Source: SHVZ01 sp041906305
Lineage (GTDB): Bacteria > Pseudomonadota > Alphaproteobacteria > SHVZ01
Assembly: GCA_041906305.1 (NCBI GenBank)
Contig: JAYRJL010000006.1
Location: 248,001 to 312,000 of the forward strand
Direction of reading: 5' to 3'
Length of the DNA stretch: 64,000 bases
Shown here: piece after piece, positions 17,788-25,281 of the stretch
How the letters are laid out: every line of letters begins with the position of its first letter
Numbering within the stretch: the stretch's first letter is position 1
Made by a program: the position numbers and the translations under genes
The notes under the pieces: generated by a model
Told to the model about the DNA's origin: nothing
The model's input: only the letters and a program-made list of their open reading frames with translations
The model's database searches: none

Positions 17788-17828
17788 CGATACGTATCGA
17801 ACGATCATATATCGGCCGGATATATATC
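17788..17828. promoter_or_regulatory. Likely PadR operator/promoter region
   Basis: Fifteen bases before the PadR ATG lies a perfect 12-bp palindrome CGATACGTATCG (17788-17799). Next to it is an AT-rich dyad, ATATATC-5-GATATAT (17807-17825), overlapping the palindrome GATATATATC (17819-17828). In a GC-rich genome this AT-rich cluster marks a promoter, and its symmetry suits binding by the dimeric PadR product. Assignment to PadR is by position. Confidence 0.55.
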
Positions 17829-17845
17829 TAACGAACTTAGCCCGA

Positions 17846-18676
17846 TCAAGCGGGTTTGGCGGCGGTCAGGATCCGGATGTGCGAGCCCAGGCGATATCCG
17901 TCGCCAACCCGGTACGGCTCCAGGTGGCGGATCACCTCGGCGTCCAGGCTTTCTCGGATGGCGGCATTCAGGTCGGCCAGGCGGCTGCCACCGGTCATTT
18001 CCAAGGGCGCCCGCCAGAACGGCTCTCCCGCTTTCACCTGCCGCTCGAAGGTCAGGTCCCTCTCGGCATAGTCCCGGAAGCCGGCGGCGGCGAAGTCCGG
18101 CGCCAGGACCTGGGACGTCGCATGGCGGAAGGGATCGAAGGGCGGCGGCGCCCGACCGAGGACCGCGTCGATCGCCGCTCTGGTCACCTCGAACATCGGG
18201 TTGTCGGCGAGCGCGCCCCAGACCAGGAAAGCGGCGCGGCCGCCCGGCACGAGCACGCGAAACACCTCGGCCAGCGCCACGCGCGGCTCGGGGAAGAACA
18301 TGATGCCGAAACGGCAGGTGACGAGGTCGACGCTGGCATCGGCCAGCGCCAGGCGCTGTGCGTCCTGGACGACGAAGCCGGCCTCGAGGCCGCGGCCGCG
18401 GAACCGCCGTGCCGCACCGGACAGCATCTCCGGCACGAGGTCGCTCAGGATCAGCCGGCCGCCGGGCTGGATCGCCTTGTGGATCGTGAGGCCGGGTTCA
18501 CCGACGCCCGAGGCGAGGTCGAGCACGCGATCGCCCGGCTTCGCACCCGCCGCTTCCGCCAGCGGCTGGTTGAAGCGCTCGGCCATCTTCTCGGTACGGT
18601 CGGCCCAGCGATCCCAGGCGGTCGCCTGGTCGGTCCAGGTGGCGCGCTGGTCGGCGACCGATCCGGGCTCAGGCAC
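17846..18676 (-). CDS. Class I SAM-dependent methyltransferase (UbiE/Methyltransf_11-like)
   Basis: A 276-residue methyltransferase. Motif I is VLDLASGVGEPG near residue 50. An acidic residue after the second strand and the post-I region SVDLVTCRFGIMFF complete the SAM-binding Rossmann fold. The fold is close to UbiE and arsenite or small-molecule methyltransferases, and the acceptor cannot be deduced. Its start overlaps the end of the Gfo/Idh/MocA gene by eight bases, and it is the last gene of the three-gene run starting with the FAH-family gene. Confidence 0.85.
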   Translation of the reverse strand: MPEPGSVADQRATWTDQATAWDRWADRTEKMAERFNQPLAEAAGAKPGDRVLDLASGVGEPGLTIHKAIQPGGRLILSDLVPEMLSGAARRFRGRGLEAGFVVQDAQRLALADASVDLVTCRFGIMFFPEPRVALAEVFRVLVPGGRAAFLVWGALADNPMFEVTRAAIDAVLGRAPPPFDPFRHATSQVLAPDFAAAGFRDYAERDLTFERQVKAGEPFWRAPLEMTGGSRLADLNAAIRESLDAEVIRHLEPYRVGDGYRLGSHIRILTAAKPA

Positions 18677-19664
18677 GGCCGGCTGCCGCGACGACGCTGT
18701 CGATCAGCTTCTGTGTCTTGAGCGCGCTGGTACCGTCCGAGGTGCAGGGCGCCGCCGGATCGCGGGCAAGCGTCGCAAGCTCGGCCGCCGCCTCGACGAA
18801 GACCGAGACCTGCGCCATCGAGGCGTAGCGTCCCTCGCCCGCCGCCGAGAGGCGCTGGTAGCCCTCATACTCCGGATGCTTGCCGAAACGCTCGATGGTG
18901 AGACGGCTCGAATCCTCGCGGATGCCGAGGCGCCCCTTGCGGCCAATCACCTCGGCCTCGATCACCAGCTGGGCGCGGAAGCCGGTCACCTGAAGGATGC
19001 CGTAGGCGCCGGAAGGGAAGTTCAGCAGCGCCGCGGCGGCCGGCTCGTTGGTCTCGACCAGCTGCGGCAGCGACAGCGCCGCGATCCGGTCGGGATCGCC
19101 GGCGAGATAGCGCATGAGGTCGAGCGCGTGGCTGCCGATCGAGTAGATGCGGTTCGGCGCGGCGACGCGCACGCAGACGAGGTCGCCGATCGCGCCCAGC
19201 TCGATCAGCTCGCGCACGCGCCGCCACAGCGGCAGCCAGCGACGATTGTAGGTCACCAGCAGCGGCACGCCGCGTGCGGCCGCGGCGTTCACCATCGCCT
19301 CCGCATCGGCGTACGACGTCGCGAGCGGCTTCTCGCACCATACCGCCCTGACCGAGGGACACGAGATCGCCGCGTCGAGATCGGCACGGTGGCGGCTGGC
19401 CGGCGTGCAGATGCTGACGACCTCGGGCCGGATCGCCGCCAGCAGCGACGCCGCATCCGGATGCACCGGCACGTCGGGACAGCGCTGGCGGAAGCGATCG
19501 GCGTTACCGGCGTCCGGATCGGCGGCGCCGACGATCCGGTACCGGTCGGAGAGCGCGAGATAGGCGCCGGCATGGCTCCACGGCGTCAGCCGGCCGGGCT
19601 CCTCGTCGAACCGCGATCCCGCCTTGCCGAGGCCGATGATCGCGGCGGTGAGGACCTCGCTCAC
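18669..19664 (-). CDS. Gfo/Idh/MocA family oxidoreductase
   Basis: A 331-residue NAD(P)-dependent oxidoreductase. The N-terminal Rossmann motif is AAIIGLGKAGSRFD; the catalytic-region motif EKPLATSYADAE holds the conserved lysine of the EKP signature (near residue 95). The C-terminal domain is the usual beta-sheet substrate domain. The GTG start overlaps the stop of the FAH-family gene (GTGA). Members oxidise sugars, inositols and related alcohols. With a second Gfo/Idh/MocA enzyme divergently encoded, the locus looks like a carbohydrate or polyol catabolic unit. Confidence 0.88.
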   Translation of the reverse strand: MSEVLTAAIIGLGKAGSRFDEEPGRLTPWSHAGAYLALSDRYRIVGAADPDAGNADRFRQRCPDVPVHPDAASLLAAIRPEVVSICTPASRHRADLDAAISCPSVRAVWCEKPLATSYADAEAMVNAAAARGVPLLVTYNRRWLPLWRRVRELIELGAIGDLVCVRVAAPNRIYSIGSHALDLMRYLAGDPDRIAALSLPQLVETNEPAAAALLNFPSGAYGILQVTGFRAQLVIEAEVIGRKGRLGIREDSSRLTIERFGKHPEYEGYQRLSAAGEGRYASMAQVSVFVEAAAELATLARDPAAPCTSDGTSALKTQKLIDSVVAAAGRA

Positions 19665-20518
19665 CCCTTGTACGCCACGAACTCCGTCACCTGCTTGTGG
19701 AGACCGCCGATGCCGACCGTGACGACGTCGCCGGGCTTGAGGAACACCGGGTTCGGCTTGATCGCGCCGCCGACGCCGGCCGGGGTGCCGGTCGCGATCA
19801 CATCGCCCGGCTGCAGCGTGAAGAAGTCGCTGAGGTAGCTGATCAGGAAGGCGCAGTCGAAGATCATGTCCTTCGTGTTGCCGTTCTGATAGCGATGCCC
19901 GTTGACCTCGAGCCAGATCGGCAGGGTTTGCGGATCCTTGATCTCGTCGGTGGTCACCAGCCACGGACCCAGCGGGCCGAAGCCGTCGCAGGCCTTGCCC
20001 TTCTGCCACTGGCCCATGCGCTTGTGCTGCCACTCGCGCTCGGACACGTCGTTGCAGATGGTATATCCGGCGACGTAGTCGAGAGCGCTTTCCTTGGATA
20101 CGTGCTTCGCCGTACGGCCGATGACGACGGCGAGCTCCGCCTCCCAATCGGTCTTCTGCGACCCCTTCGGGATCGTGATCGGATCGTTGGGGCCGCCGAT
20201 CGAGGTATCCCACTTGTTGAAGACGATCGGCTCGGCCGGGACCGGGATCGGGTTGGTGCTCTCGGCGATGTGGTCGCGGTAGTTGGCGCCGATGCAGATG
20301 AACTTGCCGATGCTGCCGATCGGCGCGCCGAGGCGCGGATTGCCGGAAACCAGCGGCAGGCTCTTGGGGTCGATCGCCTTGATGCGGGCGAGGCCCTGCG
20401 GCGTCAGCACCTCGCCGGCGATGTCGGGCACCTGGGCCGAGAGGTCGCGGAGCTTGCCGTCAGCATCGACGAGACCGGGCTTCTCGGCGCCCTTGGCGCC
20501 GTAACGAACGAGCTTCAT
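19661..20518 (-). CDS. Fumarylacetoacetate hydrolase family protein
   Basis: A 285-residue FAH-family enzyme. The metal-binding fold is shown by IGANYRDH, the acidic motif EAELAVVIG and the ending ATGTPAGVG typical of the family. Relatives hydrolyse or decarboxylate beta-diketo acids, or dehydrate sugar acids such as 2,4-diketo-3-deoxy-L-fuconate. The length and motifs match the small acylpyruvase/diketo-acid group rather than full fumarylacetoacetase. First gene of a minus-strand trio with an oxidoreductase and a methyltransferase, divergent from an oxidoreductase and binding protein. Confidence 0.9.
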   Translation of the reverse strand: MKLVRYGAKGAEKPGLVDADGKLRDLSAQVPDIAGEVLTPQGLARIKAIDPKSLPLVSGNPRLGAPIGSIGKFICIGANYRDHIAESTNPIPVPAEPIVFNKWDTSIGGPNDPITIPKGSQKTDWEAELAVVIGRTAKHVSKESALDYVAGYTICNDVSEREWQHKRMGQWQKGKACDGFGPLGPWLVTTDEIKDPQTLPIWLEVNGHRYQNGNTKDMIFDCAFLISYLSDFFTLQPGDVIATGTPAGVGGAIKPNPVFLKPGDVVTVGIGGLHKQVTEFVAYKG

Positions 20519-20614
20519 CGCCTTGGTTTCCTTTACGAAATTCGGTGGGGTCGATAGTATGTCGCAAATCAACGCGCTGCCAAGCGCGACGCATTTGCGG
20601 GGGAACACAAGCGC

Positions 20615-21586
20615 ATGCGTACGGTGATCGTCGGCGTCGCCCATTGGCATGCGCAGATGTACGCGGATGCGCTTGGCCAGATCGGATCGCCCGTGCTCGG
20701 GACATCCGATCTCGATGCCGGCGCCGGGAAGGCGGCCGCCGACAAGCTGAAGCTGCCTTTCGATACGGACGCCGGCACGATGCTCGACCGCATCAAGCCC
20801 GACCTCGTCTTCGTGCTGCCGCGCCACGACAGGGCGATGGACGAGCTGAGGCCCGTGCTCGACCGGCGCCTGCCCTTCCTGATCGAAAAGCCGATGGGCC
20901 TTGATGGCGTACGGGCGCGCGCCGTCGCCGAGGCCGCCAAGAAGACGGGAGTCTTCGCCGCTTCCGCCCTCGGCAACCGCGGGCTCGCGATCTGGAAGCG
21001 TCTCGACGAGCTCCGCCAAGCCGGCAAGCTCGGCACCGTGATGCACGGGCATTTCCGCACCGTGAACGGCCCGCCCGGACGCTATCGCGACTGGGCCGTC
21101 GGCTGGATGCTGGATCCCGCGGTCTCCGGCGGCGGCTGCCTGCGCAACCTGGGTTTCCACGGCGTCGACGCGGCGATCTCGCTGCTCGGACCCAATGCCA
21201 AGGTGCGCGGCGCCGCCATCACGAGCCACGCTTACAAGCTGCCGGTCGAGGAATTCGCCACGGCGATGATCGCGGTCGACGGCGGCCCCGTGGTCACCGT
21301 CGAGGCCGGCTACTCCTACGCTGCCGGCGGCGGCGACATGGAATGGCGGATCGCCGCGACCGGCGCCTATCTGCGCGAGACCAGGGGCAAGCTGGAAGTC
21401 AGGCTCGCGGACGGCACGCTGGAGACGACCGACGTCCCGCCCCCGGGCTATCATCATCTGACCGAAGACACGTTGCGGCGCCTCAAGGAAGGCCGCCCGC
21501 CGGCGGCCGACGTCGAGGATTGCGCGCGCGCCGCCGAGCTCATCGACAGGATCTATCAGGCAGCAGGACAAGGGAGGACCGCATGA
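20615..21586 (+). CDS. Gfo/Idh/MocA family oxidoreductase (second copy)
   Basis: A 323-residue protein. The N-terminus (MRTVIVGVAHWHAQMY) is an atypical Rossmann start where GxGxxG is replaced by GVAHWH, but FLIEKPMG and GGGCLRNLGFHGVDAA identify the family. The loss of the classical glycine motif may change cofactor binding. Its stop overlaps the ATG of the binding-protein gene (ATGA), so the enzyme and binding protein are coupled. It is only about 35% or less alike by eye to the divergent oxidoreductase, so the two probably act on different steps. Confidence 0.85.
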   Translation: MRTVIVGVAHWHAQMYADALGQIGSPVLGTSDLDAGAGKAAADKLKLPFDTDAGTMLDRIKPDLVFVLPRHDRAMDELRPVLDRRLPFLIEKPMGLDGVRARAVAEAAKKTGVFAASALGNRGLAIWKRLDELRQAGKLGTVMHGHFRTVNGPPGRYRDWAVGWMLDPAVSGGGCLRNLGFHGVDAAISLLGPNAKVRGAAITSHAYKLPVEEFATAMIAVDGGPVVTVEAGYSYAAGGGDMEWRIAATGAYLRETRGKLEVRLADGTLETTDVPPPGYHHLTEDTLRRLKEGRPPAADVEDCARAAELIDRIYQAAGQGRTA

Positions 21587-23157
21587 AGAAGACACTACTC
21601 GCGACCGCCGCCATGGCGCTCGCACTCGCCGCGCCCGCCTATGCGCAAACCACGCTCAAATTCGTGCCACAGGCCGATCTCCGCATCCTCGACACAGCGT
21701 GGACCACGGCGGCGATCACCCGCAACCACGGCTATCTCGTCTACGAGCCGCTGTTTTCCTACGATTCCAAGAACGAGCCTAAGCCGCAGGCGGTCGAATC
21801 CTGGACGGCGAGCCCGGACGGGCTCACCTGGACCTTCAACATGCGTCCGGGGATGACCTTCTCGGACGGCACGCCGATCACCGCGAAGGACGCCGCCGCC
21901 TCGCTCGAGCGCTGGTCGAAGCGGAAGGCGAGCGGCACCACCATGCGCGCCCGCATGGCGGCGATCACCGCGAAGGACGACAAGACCTTCGAGATCACCT
22001 TCAAGGAGCGCTTCGGCCTGGTGCTGGAGACGCTGTCGGACGCGATCCAGCCGAGCTTCGTGCTCCGCGCCCAGGACGCCGCCGCCGATCCGTTCCAGCA
22101 GATCCAGTTCAAGGAGGTGATCGGATCCGGCCCCTTCTCCTTCGTCTCCGAGGAATGGGTTCCGGGCTCGAAGGCCGTCTACAAGAAGAACACGAACTAC
22201 AAGCCGCGGCCCGAGGCGCCGGACGGGTTCTGGGGCGGCAAGGTCGCCAAGCTCGACCGCATCGAGTGGATCTACATCCCCGATCCCAACACCCAGGTGC
22301 AGGCGCTGATCCGAGGCGAGGTCGACGTCATCGAGATCCCGCCGGTCGACCTGCTGCCGCTGCTGAAGAAGGACCCGAAGATCAAGGTCCAGGTCATGGA
22401 CCAGATGGGCAGCCAGGGCTTCTTCATGCTGAACGCCCAGGCCGCACCGCTCGACAAGCCGGAAGTCCGCCAGGCCCTCGCCCACATCGTCGACCAGGCG
22501 CAGTTCCTGACGGCGACCATCGGCGACCCGGCCTACGAGAAGCCCTGCGTCTCGATCATGGCCTGCGGCTCGCCCAACGAGAGCACGGCCGGCGCCGCCC
22601 CCTTCGCCAAGGCCGACGTCGCCAAGGCCAAGGACCTGCTCAAGAAGGCCGGCTACGCCAACGAGCCGATCGTGCTGATGGATCCGACCGACCAGCACAT
22701 TCTTCACCAGATGGCGGTCGTCATGGGCCAGCTCATGCGCGAGGCCGGCATCAACGTCGACCTGCAGGCCAACGACTGGAGCGCGGTCGTGACCCGCTCG
22801 GCTCGCGGGGACAAGCCCGGCCCGGGCTCGCCCGGCTGGCACCTGCACCCGAGCTGGGCCCCCGCGCGCGTCGTCGGCAGCCCGCTGACCGCGACCCAGC
22901 TCCGCGCGCCCTGCAACTCGACGACCTTCGTCCCGGCGCCCTGCGACCAGGAGCTGGAAGCCCGCAAGTCGCGCTTCTTCGCTGCCGCCACGCCGGCCGA
23001 GCGCAAGGCGGCGATGGATTCGCTGCAGGAGCGCTTCTATCAGAGCATGCCCTATGTGGTGACCGGGCAGTTCCTGGCGCCGAAGGCGTGGCGCGACAAC
23101 GTCACCGGCGTAGTCAACGCCAGCGAGTTCGTCTTCTGGAACGTCGAGAAGAAGTAG
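21583..23157 (+). CDS. ABC transporter substrate-binding protein, SBP_bac_5 family
   Basis: A 524-residue secreted binding protein with a signal peptide (MKKTLLATAAM to AYAQT). GGGAGG lies six bases before the ATG, which also overlaps the upstream stop. The fold is DppA/OppA-like; LVYEPLFSYDSKNEPKPQ and GLTWTFNMRPGMTFSDG are typical. No permease or ATPase gene follows within the window, so the transporter is incomplete here. Coupled to a Gfo/Idh/MocA enzyme, its ligand may be a sugar-like compound rather than a peptide, as seen in some members. Confidence 0.88.
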   Translation: MKKTLLATAAMALALAAPAYAQTTLKFVPQADLRILDTAWTTAAITRNHGYLVYEPLFSYDSKNEPKPQAVESWTASPDGLTWTFNMRPGMTFSDGTPITAKDAAASLERWSKRKASGTTMRARMAAITAKDDKTFEITFKERFGLVLETLSDAIQPSFVLRAQDAAADPFQQIQFKEVIGSGPFSFVSEEWVPGSKAVYKKNTNYKPRPEAPDGFWGGKVAKLDRIEWIYIPDPNTQVQALIRGEVDVIEIPPVDLLPLLKKDPKIKVQVMDQMGSQGFFMLNAQAAPLDKPEVRQALAHIVDQAQFLTATIGDPAYEKPCVSIMACGSPNESTAGAAPFAKADVAKAKDLLKKAGYANEPIVLMDPTDQHILHQMAVVMGQLMREAGINVDLQANDWSAVVTRSARGDKPGPGSPGWHLHPSWAPARVVGSPLTATQLRAPCNSTTFVPAPCDQELEARKSRFFAAATPAERKAAMDSLQERFYQSMPYVVTGQFLAPKAWRDNVTGVVNASEFVFWNVEKK

Positions 23158-23174
23158 GAAGCTGAAGCCGGATC

Positions 23175-23201
23175 CCCTCTCCCGGCGCCGCCGGGGGAGG
23201 G
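23175..23201. terminator. Hairpin between convergent genes
   Basis: An 11-bp stem with one G-T pair (23175-23185 with 23191-23201) and a five-base loop lies between the binding-protein gene and the convergent cueR-like gene. There is no T-run, so it is only a probable terminator. Confidence 0.5.
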
Positions 23202-23210
23202 TACCGAGCG

Positions 23211-23624
23211 TCAGTCGCCGTGGTGGACGTGGTCTACCGCGGCCGCCAGATCCTCGAGGATCGGGCAGTCGGGCCGATCGTCGCCGTGGCAACGATGGGC
23301 AAGCATCATCAGGGCCGAGCGCATCCCTTGCAGCTCGGCGATCTTCCCGTCGATCGTGGCGACCCGGTCGAGGGCGATCTTCTTCACCTCTCCCGAAGCC
23401 CGCTCGCGATCGCGGTAGAGCGCGAGCAGTTCTCGGCATTCCTCGATCGTGAAGCCGAGCCCACGTGCACGATGGACGAAGCGCAAGGTCGCCACGTCCT
23501 TGTCGGAGTAGTCCCTGTAGCCGTTGCCGCGTCGCTCCGCCGGCTGGATCAAGCCGACGGACTCGTAGTAGCGGATGGTCTTGGGCGGCATGCCCGAGCG
23601 TTCTGCAGCGGCGCCGATATTCAT
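23211..23624 (-). CDS. MerR-family copper-responsive regulator (CueR-like)
   Basis: A 137-residue MerR protein. The helix-turn-helix and wing occupy residues 1-70 (MNIGAAAERSGMPPKTIRYYE). A long dimerisation helix leads to a metal loop with Cys112 and Cys120 in RCHGDDRPDC, the spacing and positions used by CueR for Cu(I)/Ag(I). The His-rich tail (HVHHGD) is also common in these proteins. CueR activates copper exporter and oxidase genes; none is adjacent, so its target lies elsewhere. It follows the fumarase-like genes on the same strand with a 71-base gap containing an inverted repeat. Confidence 0.88.
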   Translation of the reverse strand: MNIGAAAERSGMPPKTIRYYESVGLIQPAERRGNGYRDYSDKDVATLRFVHRARGLGFTIEECRELLALYRDRERASGEVKKIALDRVATIDGKIAELQGMRSALMMLAHRCHGDDRPDCPILEDLAAAVDHVHHGD

Positions 23625-23640
23625 CAGCGTAGGTCCTTTA

Positions 23641-23661
23641 CTCCTCCTCCCTGAGGAGGAG
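23641..23661. repeat. Perfect 9-bp inverted repeat before cueR
   Basis: CTCCTCCTC and its complement are separated by three bases, 17 bases upstream of the regulator ATG and overlapping its ribosome-site region. MerR operators are dyads of this size placed between -35 and -10, but I cannot see matching promoter hexamers. It could equally be an RNA hairpin masking the ribosome site. Confidence 0.4.
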
Positions 23662-23695
23662 CCTGCCTTGAGATTTCCGGATCGGCAAGATGCCT

Positions 23696-24355
23696 TTAGA
23701 TGACCTCGTCCTTGCGGGACGTGGTCTCGCCGTAGCGTCGGAGCGCGGGCTCCTTCAATCCGGCATAGGCATCAGCCAGCTTTTCGTTGACCTTGCGGTT
23801 CTCGATCTCGAAGAGACTGTTGCCCTTGAGGTCGCCGTCGACGAGGAAGGGCCCGAAGTTCTCGACTTCGAACACCCACATTGCCTGGGCGATGCCGAGT
23901 TCTTCCAGCCAGTGCACGGCGCGCACCTTCTTGATGCCGCGGCCCAACAGCGCGCCGGTGCCGTAGCCCACGGTGGTGAGATACACCGCGCCCTTCGGCA
24001 CGAAGTGATTGCGGTAATCCTCTTCAGACATGCCGCCCTTTCCGATCACCATCCGGCACCCGGAGACGTCGAACCAGCGGTTCATCCATTTCGAGAAGCG
24101 GAAGCTCGCGGTCGCGGTGACCGCGCCGACGTCGTAGCTGCCATCGGGCCTGACCGCGGCGGCCGGCGAGCAATGGAAGTTCACGTTGGAGACCGAGGCG
24201 AGGTCGACCGGCGGATTCAGCCCCTCGTCGAGCACGCGCCGATAGAGGCCTTCACGGCCGGTGTAGATGGGGCCGTCCAGGTAGACGATCATGCCGGCCT
24301 CGAGCTTCGCCAGGTCCTCCGGCACAACCGGAACCTTGAGGCGGATCTCCTTCAT
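23696..24355 (-). CDS. Class I fumarase-like / tartrate dehydratase beta subunit
   Basis: A 219-residue subunit equal to the C-terminal half of class I fumarases. GPIYTGREGLYRR, GGM, GKGGM and the C-terminal FEVENFGPFLVD motifs match the beta subunits of two-subunit fumarases and L(+)-tartrate dehydratase. With the alpha subunit it would hydrate a double bond in a C4-type dicarboxylate, or run the reverse reaction. The ATG overlaps the alpha stop (ATGA). The family includes fumarate, tartrate and mesaconate enzymes, so the substrate is open. Confidence 0.88.
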   Translation of the reverse strand: MKEIRLKVPVVPEDLAKLEAGMIVYLDGPIYTGREGLYRRVLDEGLNPPVDLASVSNVNFHCSPAAAVRPDGSYDVGAVTATASFRFSKWMNRWFDVSGCRMVIGKGGMSEEDYRNHFVPKGAVYLTTVGYGTGALLGRGIKKVRAVHWLEELGIAQAMWVFEVENFGPFLVDGDLKGNSLFEIENRKVNEKLADAYAGLKEPALRRYGETTSRKDEVI

Positions 24356-25281
24356 TCCACACCCTCCCGGCGGTGGTAGTCGGTGAACCATGCCGGGTCG
24401 GTTCGGTACTCGACCCTGCCGTCCGCATGGAGGCGCGCCACCGCCCGGCGCGAGGAAAGGCAGAACGCATGCACGCTCATCGGCATGCCGCCGGTATGGG
24501 TGTGGGCGACCTCGATATGGCAGTCGACCACCATCGACTTGCCGACGAAGCCCATCGGTCCCATGCCGATCGAGTTGCCGAGGTCCTTCAGCTCCGCCTC
24601 GAGCGAGGCGATCTTGGGATCGGGATTCCTATCGCCGACGACGCGCAGGCAGGCTGCCTGCTTGCCGATGGTCATGGCCGTGTCCTTCGAGCCGCCGAGA
24701 CCGATGCCGATGATCGCCGGCTGGCAGGCGAGGCCGCGACGGCCGAACTGGACCAGGACGTCGAGATAGAACTTCTTGATGCCGTCAATGCCGTCCCCTG
24801 GAAACAGCATCCGGTAGTCGGTACCGAACAGGCCGCCCTTGTGGACAGTCGTTATGTCGACCCAGTCGGCATCGGGCTCGAAGGAATAGTCGATCTCCGG
24901 CGCATGGATGCCGACATTGTTGTTGTTGTCGGCGCGCGACAGTGGATGGACGCGGTTGGGCCGGAGGGGCACCTCGTTGGTCGCCTTCGCGACCGCGCGG
25001 CGGAGCGCGCGTTCCAGCGCGATGAAGCCGCCCTGCAGCTTCGCCTCGTTTCCGGCCTTCACGTAGAAGCGCGGCAGCCCGGTGTCGGCGCACATGGCGC
25101 GGCGGTCGGTCTCGGCCGCCTCCCAGTTCTCGACCATCGCCTTCAGCACGAACTTGGAGAGATCGTTCGGCTCGGTCTCCAGCATCGCCTTGATGCCGTC
25201 GGCATAGTCCTTCGGGATGACGATCGCCGCCTGGCGCGTCAGCTCGAGGCCCACCTCCTCGATGGTCGATGACGGGATCAT
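24352..25281 (-). CDS. Class I fumarase-like / tartrate dehydratase alpha subunit
   Basis: A 309-residue subunit that holds the [4Fe-4S] cluster. Three cysteines fit the cluster ligands: Cys64 in MCADTG, one in RGLACQP and one in AFCLSSRR. RADNNNNVGIHAP and HIEVAHTHTGG are family motifs. The cluster acts as Lewis acid for water addition or removal. Both ends are locked by four-base overlaps: with the flavoprotein stop at the start and the beta subunit at the end. Placement after a fumarate-reductase-like enzyme suggests sequential chemistry on one substrate. Confidence 0.88.
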   Translation of the reverse strand: MIPSSTIEEVGLELTRQAAIVIPKDYADGIKAMLETEPNDLSKFVLKAMVENWEAAETDRRAMCADTGLPRFYVKAGNEAKLQGGFIALERALRRAVAKATNEVPLRPNRVHPLSRADNNNNVGIHAPEIDYSFEPDADWVDITTVHKGGLFGTDYRMLFPGDGIDGIKKFYLDVLVQFGRRGLACQPAIIGIGLGGSKDTAMTIGKQAACLRVVGDRNPDPKIASLEAELKDLGNSIGMGPMGFVGKSMVVDCHIEVAHTHTGGMPMSVHAFCLSSRRAVARLHADGRVEYRTDPAWFTDYHRREGVE

